Shown here: positions 24,145-33,535 of the stretch, piece by piece
Layout: each line of letters starts with the position of its first letter
Numbering within the stretch: position 1 is the first letter of the stretch
From: Dictyophora rubrovolvata
Lineage: Eukaryota; Basidiomycota; Agaricomycetes; Phallales; Phallaceae
Assembly (NCBI GenBank): GCA_029959195.1
Contig: CP114117.1
Location: 124,001-188,000 of the forward strand
DNA: 64,000 nt
Reading direction: 5' to 3'
Notes under the pieces: model-generated
Seen by the model: the letters and a program-made list of their open reading frames with translations, nothing else
Told to the model about the DNA's origin: nothing
Database searches by the model: none
Made by a program: the position numbers and the translations under genes

Positions 24145-25037
24145 ATGTCGAGAATGCCCCCTCGACATAGCGCTAATGTGGATTTAGGTGAGAGCCTTGA
24201 TATTTTATGGTGCTATGTTGACCGCACCACAGTTGATTCAAAGCGAGAGAGAGTGGCGAAGATGCAGTTTTCGGGGATATTACCAGAGCAAGCTGTAAAT
24301 ACAGCAAAGTTATTGGTTAAACTAAGCGTTGATCGCAAAATGGTGAGACATTTCAATCGAGATCAGTTCAACAGGCTCAAAAATCAAGAAGGGTTTGAAG
24401 CACTGTGGGTATATGAATGTAAAAGACGAAGTGCAGGAAAGCCCGGCGATAACGCCTAAGTTAGCTGTGAGTGAAATCAATGGTACATTGGGATGTCGAG
24501 AGTTAATGTGTCTAGGAAGCCGTGAATTCGACCCAGGGAAGCAAGAGCCAGCAGACAAATGAATTTGATGTCAACCTGAAGAGCCAGTCCACGGAGGGTA
24601 CGCCCTCGAGCTCAGGGTGTCAGTGCCAAATATGCCGCCGACCAAGGGAACGCGAAGAGCCTTATATTAGTAGCCCATCGCAGCTAAAAGAGAACCCAGA
24701 ACAGAATAAAAGAAAACGAGTGGAGGACTTCAAGACAGAGCCCGAAGAATGTCCAATACCAAAAAGAACAAGAGCTGGCTGTGTCACCACCTCCGAATTA
24801 TGTGAAACTCCACTAGGTGTTTCTCAATTCGAACTGTTCAAAAAAGTGGTTGAAGAAGCCCGTAGTTCCTTGACGGTGTTATTGAATAGTCTCGACCGGT
24901 TTGACTTCGAAGAATGGCGTCTGAGAATTGAGGAACAGAGGCTGTTGGCGGAGGAGCGTTGTGCGACTGCTTTAGAGAAAATAGCTCAAGGAAGTTTGGG
25001 ACTTTCTGCTAATCTGTTTCTTCAAAAGAAAAATTGA
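24145..25037 (+). CDS. Coiled-coil protein A, paralogue of the gene at 25651
   Basis: Start ATG at 24145 (MSRMPPR) or 24154 (MPPR). The second begins exactly like the neighbouring gene at 25651. The C-terminal exon (24516-25037) encodes a polar, basic linker with nuclear-localisation-like NKRKRVED and PKRTR, then a heptad-rich end with the signature LNSLDRFDFEEWRLRIEEQR. That matches LNNLERIDFEERRLRNEKRK in the neighbour, so the two are paralogues. The upstream exon structure is uncertain. One consistent model is 24145-24342, 24437-24466 and 24516-25037, all phase 0; alternatively the first frame runs on to a stop at 24460 and the gene is broken. A CxxC-like CQCQIC sits near the start of the last exon. 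No known domain; probably a nuclear coiled-coil protein of lineage-restricted distribution. Confidence 0.55.
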
Positions 25038-25650
25038 ATATCTGTAAGTAATAGCAAAGCAAAGAAGAGCGTACAAGAACTCCCGGCTGTGTCGTTGCGA
25101 TGGATATTATGTGGGAAAAAATTAATTCTGATCTTTTCCGACGGGTATGCCCAGACCCGGAAGTGGCCAATATATACAAAAGTAGTGGCTGATGCTTAAA
25201 CACTGGGCTTGTTTCAAAAGATCTCCTATGAGATCTGTCTTTCGAGACGGGTGTAAGAAATCTGAAACGACATGTGTTTAATCCCCGTGCCCGTCAATGT
25301 CTTTTCTTGCTCCCTTGATGGGGACGAGACCAGTTGATAGGTTTTATAGCGCGAAAAAAAGTGGAAAACAATTTTTTTTTTCATATTTATGTGGCACTGC
25401 TTGTAGTTGCTTTAAGCCACCTTTTTTCAACATATGAAGTGTTATGGAGATGAAACATCCCGCTTTAAACATTGTACTTGGTAATTTTCAAGAGAAGACG
25501 TCCGCACCTCGAAACATGAGTATTCATATTCTATCAGGATTCAAAATTATGCACGTTTCATATTTCACAAGCCTATAAATATGAGCATATATGCGACCTT
25601 AAGATGAAATCCTCTGTTTTGCTCTTACGTATCGGAGGCTTTCGATCAGG
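25038..25650. other. Intergenic between the coiled-coil twins
   Basis: About 600 bp of AT-rich sequence with a small inverted pair of AGATCT near 25220-25240 and a T-run near 25370. It separates two same-strand paralogues and should hold the promoter of the second. No other signal is seen. Confidence 0.4.
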
Positions 25651-26646
25651 ATGCCCCCGCGTCTGCAAGTTACCCCCGATGATGAAGAACAATTTGATAT
25701 TTTCAGAGAACACTATTTCACAAGGCAGAGAAGGAAGCGAGAGGAGGGGGAGGACCTCCCAAATGAGAAACGAAGAGCGGAAAGGGCCATTCGTAAGAAA
25801 AAGCATGAGAAATCTCGAGAAGAAGAAAAGCGGAAGGAGGGAGAGCAGGGGATGGCGGAGCAACTGAACCAAAGGGTTGAGGGAAAGGGATCTCCTGGGA
25901 AAGAAAAAGAACAGATGGCACGCGAAGGCCGCGAAAGCGTAAGTTGATCACTAAGTAAGTGAGAGGGCAAGACTTACTAATAACCATTCAAGGAGAACAG
26001 CGAGTCCGCTGAAGTCAACAAAGGAGGGTCAGAAAAGAGGAAGACTGTCTTATTTTCGGTAAGTATATATATTATAACAGGGAAGCAGGCGCAATAACGA
26101 GTACCTACAATTTAGGCGAGTTCCGATGACGAAAGTCAGGATCCGCTTGCAAATAGTCAATCTGCCACTAAGATTGGACAGTCTAAAACCATCTCGGAAA
26201 ACGTCATAACTGATGGAGTGCCACTGTCTGTTACAACACCTTTAGATGCCTCCGCCCTCGACTTATATCAGAGACGTTCCCAAAAAAAGAATCGGGAAGG
26301 AGTTTCAGAAGTACGTTCGTCCGCCAAAAAAAGAAAGAGAGCAGGAGCCTCGGATGATACGGTTGAGGGGCTCGAAGTAGCAATAGCAACTCCGGTAACG
26401 AAAAGAACAAGAGAACATAAAGATACACCCAGACCTGCGATCGACGTCGATTCAAACGCTTCTGAGTCTGAGGAATCCTTAGAAAGGATGGTGCGAGATA
26501 CTCGACGTTACCTGACATTGGCATTGAACAATCTCGAAAGAATCGACTTCGAGGAACGACGCCTTAGAAATGAAAAACGAAAGCTGTTGTTGGAAGAACG
26601 ACGTATAATTGCTTTGGAGAATTTAGCGAAGGAAAATTCAAAATAA
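25651..26646 (+). CDS. Coiled-coil protein B, paralogue of the gene at 24145
   Basis: Three exons (25651-25938, 25993-26058, 26116-26646), all joined at phase 0 with GTAAGT donors, give 294 aa. The N-terminal exon is a very charged helix (runs of Arg/Lys/Glu such as EKRRAERAIRKKKHEKSRE), the middle is Ser/Lys-rich with KKRKRAG and TKRTRE nuclear-signal-like blocks, and the C-terminus is a predicted coiled coil, LERIDFEERRLRNEKRKLLL. No enzyme motif is present. It shares the MPPR start and the C-terminal heptad block with the upstream gene, indicating a tandem duplication that has diverged strongly everywhere else. Probably nuclear; a role in oligomeric complexes is inference only. Confidence 0.72.
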
Positions 26647-27010
26647 ATACACGTTAGTCAGTACCCGGGAGTCGTCGAGCTTCTGGGATTGTATAATTGT
26701 TTTGCTCTTTGTAATTGTCCTAATGCCCGCCACATTATAAATAAATAGAACTTCCGGGCATGAACTTTTGCTTTTGATTGCTTTTTAATGGCGGTCAAGT
26801 TAAAATCATCGGAATAAAGTGAACTTTTTTCTTTTTGATGATAAGATGGTTCGATTTCAAGTAAATTGTAACTTTAAGACGATCCGGTGGGTGAAAAGCG
26901 CGTTTGACGGTAAACGGGTTAGACGTTGGGCGACACGCCGACAATGATAGAGGCTGCGATAATAACAAAGTTCTAGAGCATTACACATAAACAATACACA
27001 TACACATAAT
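26647..27010. other. Convergent 3' intergenic
   Basis: Gap between the coiled-coil gene (plus, ending 26646) and a minus-strand gene ending at 27011. It should hold both 3' UTRs. AAATAAATAG near 26740 could serve as a plus-strand polyadenylation signal. Confidence 0.4.
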
Positions 27011-27612
27011 CTATACCAACGCAAGATACCAGTGGGGTTCCTTCGTAGTCTCCAAAACCTCTTTCAGTTTGGCCCATTTTTCTGGAGGAGGAGGAGGAAG
27101 ATTGTCGAGAGGATCGTTTGTCGCCAGCACGATGCAAAATAAAGGCTTTTTGTCATAACTCAAAACCGATCCGAGTGTGGAGGAGAAATATATTTGCGCT
27201 TTCGCCAGGACGTCCATAGTCGCTGCGGTTATGATTGATTCAACTTCGTCAACCTCGTCGGGAGACTTTCCGGTCATGTCTGGAAGCAGTTTATTGCGTA
27301 CTCCGTATTCCAGAAGCCATTCCTCCCTAACCAAGTACCCAAAGTACTTATACTGCCACTGGGTTTTAGTTTTGGATGATGCTATGATATGACGATAATC
27401 TGGTCCTCATTTCGTTGAGATAATACCTTTATATAAATATTCTGTGACTTACTAAGATGTTGGAGTGCAAAGAATGTGCGGCGGCCTTCATGAGACCACA
27501 CGCGCCGACTTAATATTCGAATGAACAATAGTCACGGCGTTACTGTCACACATTTTTGTCCCTTTTTTGTCCTTTCCTCCAATACATACTTGCAAGTTAT
27601 TATTAGAGGCAT
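27011..27612 (-). CDS. Small acidic/aromatic fungal protein, three exons
   Basis: On the minus strand, exons 27612-27590, 27508-27453 and 27405-27011 join in frame to 157 aa (474 nt). Donors are GTATGT and GTAAGT. The splice restores a continuous, coding-like sequence: VWSHEGRRTFFALQHLRPDY, then KTKTQWQYKYFGYLVREEWL, and a C-terminus with a PPPPPEKW turn and WYLALV end. I believe it belongs to a conserved agaricomycete family of unknown function but cannot name a domain. There is no signal peptide or TM segment. It is convergent with the coiled-coil gene and divergent from the gene at 27888, sharing a 275-bp promoter region. Confidence 0.7.
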
Positions 27613-27887
27613 CCGAGCCCCTTGCATGCCCGTTAGTAAAATGTATATACATCTAGCTTCATCGGATGCTCTGTCGCTGGCCAGGGATGCCGGAAGGACC
27701 TTGTGTGGTGGGCCGGAACAGGCTACCGGCCTAATCGCCCAGTGGTCACTTCCCTCTTATCGATTTATCTTCTCTACTTATCGATGATGAAAGCATTCTA
27801 TAATTATTTATCTTCTTTTTTCGCAGCGTCTCTGCCTTCATAAATATTGGACCCGCTTTTTTTCCAAGTTATTTCGTCCATAACACC
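27613..27887. promoter_or_regulatory. Divergent promoter region
   Basis: A 275-bp gap separates the starts of the minus-strand gene (27612) and the plus-strand gene (27888), so it must serve both. It has two TTATCGAT elements near 27758 and 27776. TTATCGAT recurs upstream of the decayed second copy near 30522, showing that the promoter was duplicated with that gene. Confidence 0.4.
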
Positions 27888-28908
27888 ATGCAGTCTCAGC
27901 AGCTGGTTCAACGACTTCCCACCACGACTAAGCTGAGCTTGATCCAACAGCTTTTAGCTCATTCTTTTGTTTTTTATTATGAACACAACATTAGAAATAT
28001 TGAACATCCCTGGTATGGATTTTGGAATCACATTTTGATCGATGTTGTCAAAGACACTCGCAACCTCGTCATTTTCCCTCAATTTGTTGTGTGGGCATCA
28101 CCCGAGGGTTATGAGGACCTCGGTGCTGAAAAACTAGAAGCCGAGCTAGAACAAGAGCAAGAACCGGAACCGGAGCAAGAACCAGAACAAGAGGAAATCC
28201 AGCGCGAGCTCGAGGCTTCTCGTCGGCCGCAAACGAGGTTGCAGACAAAAAGACAGCAGGAGTTAGCAGAATTGCTCCGAATTGCCAAGCAAGCCGCAGA
28301 AGCTGCAGGAGATGTGCCGATTGTGCAAGTTCTGCAAGATTCCGTTGGAGAAAATTCACCAATGACGGTCCACATTGACACACATGCATCAATCGCTTCC
28401 TCATCGATGGCTGGGTCTGTAGCCACCATCTCATTACCTAAAGGTTCTTCAACGCGAATTGCTGATTTTGCCGTCCTCCAACTTCGCGAAAGCCCGACTT
28501 CAGTGAATGCCAATCCAACGAAGACTGAACATATCAAAACAACCAGTTACAAAGTCAAGCTTTTGTTCGAAATCAAATGCTTGGCAAGCCGCGGGTTGGA
28601 AAAAGAAGAGTTCCTGGACCAAATTAGAAAGATGATACGAATTGCAATCCAGGATGTCTATGCCCAAGCCGCTTTGCTTTTCGAAAAAAAACGAAGATGT
28701 CAAGTCAGTCATCGCCATAGCAGCCTCTGGTGATTATTGGTGCCATGCCACCCTCAAACGCGAAAATATAAACCATGTCGCTTTCAAGGAAGTGTCAATT
28801 GATTTGACTTATCATGAGAAATATGTAGCCCCTTTTTGGACCCCTCCAATGCCGCTGGAGGACTCGTTGAAGGAGCTGCAGAAATTGTTTAAGGCGGTGC
28901 GCACATAA
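27888..28908 (+). CDS. Lineage-specific protein with PD-(D/E)XK-like motif, one frame break
   Basis: The product (about 339 aa if the frame is continuous) belongs, from its motifs, to an expanded mushroom family. It begins with an N-terminal helix containing NIRNIEHPWYGFWNHI, then a Glu/Gln/Pro-rich linker (near 28130-28200), then a folded C-terminal half. Two motifs spaced like the PD-(D/E)XK nuclease core are present: IADFAVLQL and, about 35 residues later, LLFEIKCLA (Asp ... Glu-x-Lys). After DVYAQAALLF the frame shifts at a run of eight A (28684-28691), and the family continues in another frame with VIAIAASGDYWCHATL. One A fewer would keep the frame. This could be an assembly error, a recent mutation, or slippage. 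Enzyme activity is unproven. Confidence 0.62.
28684..28691 (+). other. A8 run at the frame break
   Basis: Eight consecutive A bases mark the exact point where coding switches frame in the PD-(D/E)XK-like gene. Homopolymers like this are common sites of sequencing error and of polymerase slippage. Confidence 0.7.
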
Positions 28909-29812
28909 TAAGCGGTTCCAAGTCTATGTATGCTACACTAGCATCCGTCCAATAGTTATATGTAACGTTTATGAAATGATATTCTGTTCTCAATCAGTAC
29001 TATATTGTTTAAAATCGAAATAACGAACGTACATAATACGAACTAATATCAAAATCTTTGTCAATTCTTTTTTACGGTGCAACTGTGAAGCTCGGCGGTA
29101 TCGAAAATACTTCAGTCACGATATACTCACCTTTCAGCTCACATCAAATTGTCAATGGTGAATATTGAATGTTTTTCACAGAGCCGGCCGAGCTCGAGAC
29201 TGTTCAACTTCTTTCAAATTTCAAACCCCAAACTGTTACAGGGTGTTCAGTATGCTTAGTGTTCATTCACGATATTTTCAGGAGCATCGCCTTTCTTTCT
29301 ATCATTATATCTCCTTGATCCAGAAGTTACGCAACATTTAACAATATTAAATCATCTCGGTTTTCTCGAATGCTAATTGGGCATACCATACATTGATTGT
29401 GGAATTGGGGCTTCGCGTTTTTCCTTATCCCCATTTAGCGTTCTTTTTGTTTCTTTTATAGTATCTTGACCCTTTTGCTTTACGAAAAGCCGAAAAGCCC
29501 GTTCTGACCAAAAATACATCTATATAAACACGTCATTTTCGACACAAGGAAATTAATGATTTTCTCCCCCCCATGCGAAATTTATTTTTCTAAACGAGCA
29601 ACGCACTCCGTTTCAATCTTCTTCTTTCCCTGTCGAGCACACAACATTTGGCTCCCGTCCTTACCTGACTGTAATACTCCTGGCGCGTGCACACCAACAT
29701 ATCAAATCTCAATCGATGTTTGCAACTTTGCATTATGGGGAGAACTGATCCAGACGAGAATTTGCGCGAACGTGCTTTTGTTGCTCTCCCTTTATTCCCA
29801 TCGTTAAAACCT
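28909..29812. other. Intergenic, nothing recognised
   Basis: AT-rich sequence with no supported gene. A TATA-like stretch (ctatataaac, near 29519) precedes short open frames around 29556-29893, but these lack coding character. Confidence 0.4.
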
Positions 29813-30384
29813 TCAAATCACACCGACTTTTTTCTTTCTTCTTTCCACAATACGAAAACACAAGTACAGAATGGTAACCACAACCGCTTTTAGCTTTCTT
29901 CTTCGCTCGTGCATAAACACCTCCGGATGGACCTCCGTCTCGTGATGTTCTCTCACATGATCCGTCCTCCAAATCTTTTTCTCAAAAATCATATCCCGCA
30001 CTTCACTACTACTCAATTTCATTAACGCCAAGGCATCCTCCATCGCAATCACCCCGCACGAAACGATTTTTCCTTCGGCTTGAGCATGTCTCGCCGTGCG
30101 ACGAAACCGCCCACGCTTGTCGCTACCACACAACACACCCGACAAACTTTTCCCGAACGAGGACATTCGTGGGTACAGACGAATCCCTTTCCGTCCTCGA
30201 ACTCGGTTTTGACGCAAACCGTACCCACAAAGTCTGGGCCACTTCGCGTTGCGGCGGTTTCGCCTTTATGAATGCTCGAGTTGCGGGACGCTGTCAGACG
30301 CGACATTGAATACAAAAGGCAACTGCAAGCGATCTTAAAAAAGGCCGACGTCAAAGTTTGGCGGGCTACAGTTGGAGCAGCCAT
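29813..30384 (-). CDS. Possible Cys-containing protein, tentative two-exon model
   Basis: Two overlapping minus-strand frames look partly coding. The first (from 30384) has TEFEDGKGFVCTHECPRSGK, a Cys/His pattern that could bind zinc. The second continues with EGKIVSCGVIAMEDALALMK and a charged helix region ending near 29813. A 50-60 bp intron from a GTGTGG or GTTGTG donor near 30120 to an AAG acceptor near 30076 would join them, giving CRVCSEGKIVSC across the splice. I do not recognise the family. It may equally be a remnant, as the N-terminal part is weak and the C-terminal hydrophobic end looks like read-through. Confidence 0.3.
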
Positions 30385-30626
30385 CGGCTGAATTAGCCGA
30401 TGCTAAGCCGCTTAGTAAGAACTTGCTCAAGAGTCAAGCTTTACTACAGTTTACTACCCTCTTAAATGTATAAACGTTGGACGTTGGACCCTAATCTACC
30501 CTAATCCAGTCTGTGAAATCAATTTATCGATAATTTTTCATCTTCTGTCTTTTCGCAGCATTTCTGTGGTCCTTTGCTTTTTTATAAATAATAGGCTCGC
30601 TTTTGATACGTCCGTAAAAGCTGACC

Positions 30627-31420
30627 ATGCACCACGACTGAGCTGAGCTTGACCCAACAACTTTTAGCTCATTCTTTCGCTTTCTCTTATGAACACAACG
30701 TCCGCAATATCGAACACCCATGGTATGGATTTGGAATCACGTTTTGCTCGATATCGTCAAAGATACTCACAACCTCCAAGAATCGGGACCAGAACCGAAG
30801 GAAATCCGGCCTGAGCTCGAGGCCTCTTGTCGGCAACAAACAAGATCACAAACCAAAAAAAAGGGACGGGCTTCATACGAGCTGGTAGAACGGTTCCAAG
30901 TCACCAAGAAGCCTCCACAAACCGCGCAAGCTGCAGGAGATACGGTGTCAGTCGTGAATACCGCACAATACCCGCAACACTCCGTCAAAAAAAAATCCAT
31001 TCACGATGGTCCACACACCTATTTCGTCTACTTCCACTTAAACCGCTGGGTCTGTGGCCACCATCGCATCACCTAAAGGATCTTTAACATGAATTACTGA
31101 TTTTGCTATCCCCGAACTTTATGAAAACAAGCCCTTCAGTGAATGCCAACTAAGCATATGGTCAAGCTTTTGATTGAAATTGAACGCTTGGCAAGCCGCA
31201 GTCTTGAAGGAGAAGAGTGCCAAGAGCAGATTGATATGCAATATGATACAGGTTGCAATCTACAATGTCTTCGCCCAAGCTGCTTTGCTTTTTGAGATGA
31301 CCAGTCAGTCATCGCCCTCTGGCAATTATTGGATGCGATGCGCACATATACATAATAAGTTACTCCTATCCACCCAGTACTTATATACATTTATGAAATG
31401 TTGTCCCGAGTTTCTCAATT
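30627..31420 (+). pseudogene. Decayed copy of the PD-(D/E)XK-like gene at 27888
   Basis: Nucleotide similarity to 27888-28908 runs through most of this stretch, including the HNVRNIEHPWYGF block at about 30690-30735, the Glu/Gln linker, LLIEIERLASR near 31160 and the AALLFE block near 31280. The upstream 100 bp also matches (TTATCGAT, cgcagc, taaataat), so the promoter came with it. The copy has lost part of the N-terminus and linker and has several frame breaks, so it cannot make the full protein. Divergence is moderate, suggesting an older tandem duplication followed by decay of this copy. Confidence 0.8.
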
Positions 31421-31719
31421 AGCTATGTATGTTATTTACAAAGAAATCCATAAAGACGTTCGTTTAGTTTTTCCTGTTGAATGTTTATGCGGAAACACGT
31501 TGGGTCAGCATCAGAGTCGGCTAGAGCGCGGCGGCTGACTTGGACCTGAAGGTGAACGCTCAGCTCGCAGACGTCAACAAAAAATTGAGATGATGAATCT
31601 CTCACGTCTGTCGTTCTAACCATACCAAGCAAAAAGTGAACGCTATTCTCTTATTCCGGTTGGTTCGCATCTTACGCATGCCGGTCTCAACAAGGATGTC
31701 AGATACTATTTGCAAAAAC

Positions 31720-31727
31720 TATATATA
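31720..31727 (+). promoter_or_regulatory. TATA box of the Cyk3-like gene
   Basis: TATATATA about 55 bp upstream of the ATG at 31781, followed by a C/T-rich leader with cttcttcttt; normal core-promoter layout. Confidence 0.5.
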
Positions 31728-31780
31728 CACCCTTCCGTCTTCTTCCACTTTGAAACCGTTTTTTCTTCTTCTTTTCAAAC

Positions 31781-33535
31781 ATGTCCACTCCTTACGCTCC
31801 GCCACCACGTCGTGTTGTACCGCCACCGCCACCATTGGATTTGGGCTCAAACTCGAGCTCCAAAGTCAAAGAGGATGAAAGTAGGGATACCGTGTTGACA
31901 GGAGGCCTGCACGCTCGAATGGCATCTCTTAATCTAAACCAAGTCGGACTGAATCCTTCATCGCGACCGACGTTATCGATGCGAAAAGTTTCACGAACGA
32001 GTTCAATCTTGTCCTCGCCTTCAACTTCCGCCTTGTCATCTCCATCCTCATTTTCAACTTTATCTTTCTCTTCAACCACGTCTCAGTCGTCTTTGGACTC
32101 GCAATCGTCAGGTACTATACCAGCTGAGATACCTCAAGATCAGCTGAAGCAACTTTTGGCGAGAAAACCTCCCGTACCCGTACCACCAGTTCCCTCCGCT
32201 CGACCCAAAAGCATGCATGTGACTGCTACTCCCGCATCGCCTCAGTTGAAAGTTTCTTCCAGGCTATCACTTACGCAACCTATACCCCTTGTTTCAACGG
32301 ACCGAATAGTTCCGGTGCAACCAGTGGTAGAGAGATCACCTCTAGCGCTATCATCATTAACACCAACACCGACATCACAACGGCCTAGTCGACCATTACC
32401 AGCGCCGCCGCCGCCACCACCACCGCCATCTTGCATACCCGCCCACGCAACAAATCAAAAATCTTCCGATAACAAATTCGTTCCTGGCATATCGTGTATC
32501 AAATGCCACGACTTTTCGCACGTAGACTTGCACGCCAAAAGTCTTGCTCAGGAGTCTGTAACGCTGTCGGACGAGCTGGTGCATGCTCTTGTAGAACCAT
32601 TTGAAACTGAAACTGAAAAGGCGCGAGCGCTATTTGCGTGGTTCTATCACACTACTTCGGATGAAGTTAAGCGAATAGGTACCCCTGATGTTAGTCCTCT
32701 CACGACGGATATGGAGGAGATGAAACAAGTTTTTGTCGACATATGTGCTGGATTTGCGGATCTTTTTATGGATTTAGCTCGTCGTGCAGGTTTAGAAGCG
32801 TACTTCGTTTGGGGATACTGCAAAACGCATCAACTCTCACCGCCTTGTCTTTCTGACGATTCAGATTCTGGACAGCCCCTCCCACTTTATCAGAACAACG
32901 ACGCGTGGAATTGCGTAAAGATGGATGAAGAATGGCATTTGATCGTTCCAACGTGGGGTAGAGGATTTGTTTCCGAAACGGAGTCTGTTCCGAGTTTTGC
33001 TTCGAGGTGGTTCACCTCTACACCTCTTGAATTCCGCCGTACGCATTTTCCCGAGGATCTGAATTATCAGCTTGTCTCGGAAGACGATGGCGGATCTATA
33101 TCATGGGAAACTTTTGTCACGGCTCAGGAGACGGGTCCGAGTATAGATGGAGAATTCTACGAACACGATTTGCATCCGGGTACTTTACAACCCCACGAAG
33201 CGAATCTTGACGGTGGACAGTTCTACACGTTCGCGGTTTCGAAGAGCTGCGAACACTTCTCAACAGCGTATGAAGACAATTATTGTTTCGTTTTGTTTTC
33301 GGAAGGGTTAGAGGCTGCTGTGCCTTTGGTGTATGATGAAGAAGAGGGTGGGTGGAGTGTTACTGTGAGGGTGCCCGGTTCAAGGTCCGAGGGTGCCAGT
33401 ACGATTGGTTTGGGAGCTGTTTGGACGGTTGCTGGTCAGGATGCTAAAGGGCTCAAGCCAGAGAGATTTGCGCAGCAAGAAAAGATACGTAAAAGGGCGT
33501 GTATACGAGGGTTGGTTGAATGGAGAATTGTATGA
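31781..33535 (+). CDS. Cyk3-like protein with degenerate transglutaminase-like domain
   Basis: An intronless 584-aa protein. The first 235 residues are Pro/Ser-rich and disordered, with poly-proline runs (PPPPPLDL, PLPAPPPPPPPP) typical of SH3 or profilin ligands. A transglutaminase-like domain follows (about 270-420) with VDICAGFADLF, AGLEAYFVWGYCK, DAWNCV and LIVPTWGRG. A beta-rich C-terminal region (about 440-584) matches the layout of fungal Cyk3 proteins, which act at the contractile ring and septum. In active transglutaminases the triad is Cys, His (HAWN) and Asp (IDxTWG). Here Cys322 is kept, but His is Asp374 and Asp is Val389, so catalysis is unlikely. Budding-yeast Cyk3 is also a non-enzymatic family member, but as I recall it lacks the Cys instead. 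No SH3 domain is encoded. ATG 31781 has a good context (aaacatgtc). Confidence 0.82.
   Translation: MSTPYAPPPRRVVPPPPPLDLGSNSSSKVKEDESRDTVLTGGLHARMASLNLNQVGLNPSSRPTLSMRKVSRTSSILSSPSTSALSSPSSFSTLSFSSTTSQSSLDSQSSGTIPAEIPQDQLKQLLARKPPVPVPPVPSARPKSMHVTATPASPQLKVSSRLSLTQPIPLVSTDRIVPVQPVVERSPLALSSLTPTPTSQRPSRPLPAPPPPPPPPSCIPAHATNQKSSDNKFVPGISCIKCHDFSHVDLHAKSLAQESVTLSDELVHALVEPFETETEKARALFAWFYHTTSDEVKRIGTPDVSPLTTDMEEMKQVFVDICAGFADLFMDLARRAGLEAYFVWGYCKTHQLSPPCLSDDSDSGQPLPLYQNNDAWNCVKMDEEWHLIVPTWGRGFVSETESVPSFASRWFTSTPLEFRRTHFPEDLNYQLVSEDDGGSISWETFVTAQETGPSIDGEFYEHDLHPGTLQPHEANLDGGQFYTFAVSKSCEHFSTAYEDNYCFVLFSEGLEAAVPLVYDEEEGGWSVTVRVPGSRSEGASTIGLGAVWTVAGQDAKGLKPERFAQQEKIRKRACIRGLVEWRIV

Noticed and set aside
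24188-24232. A 45-nt intron (gtgagag...accacag) in the first exon of coiled-coil gene A
   Set aside because: The intron length is a multiple of three and the retained sequence aligns with the N-terminus of the paralogue (DI..Y..R....KRE), so it is more likely coding.
31792-32584. Several minus-strand Gly-rich frames
   Set aside because: Reverse complement of the poly-proline part of the Cyk3-like gene (CCG/CCA repeats read as Gly codons).
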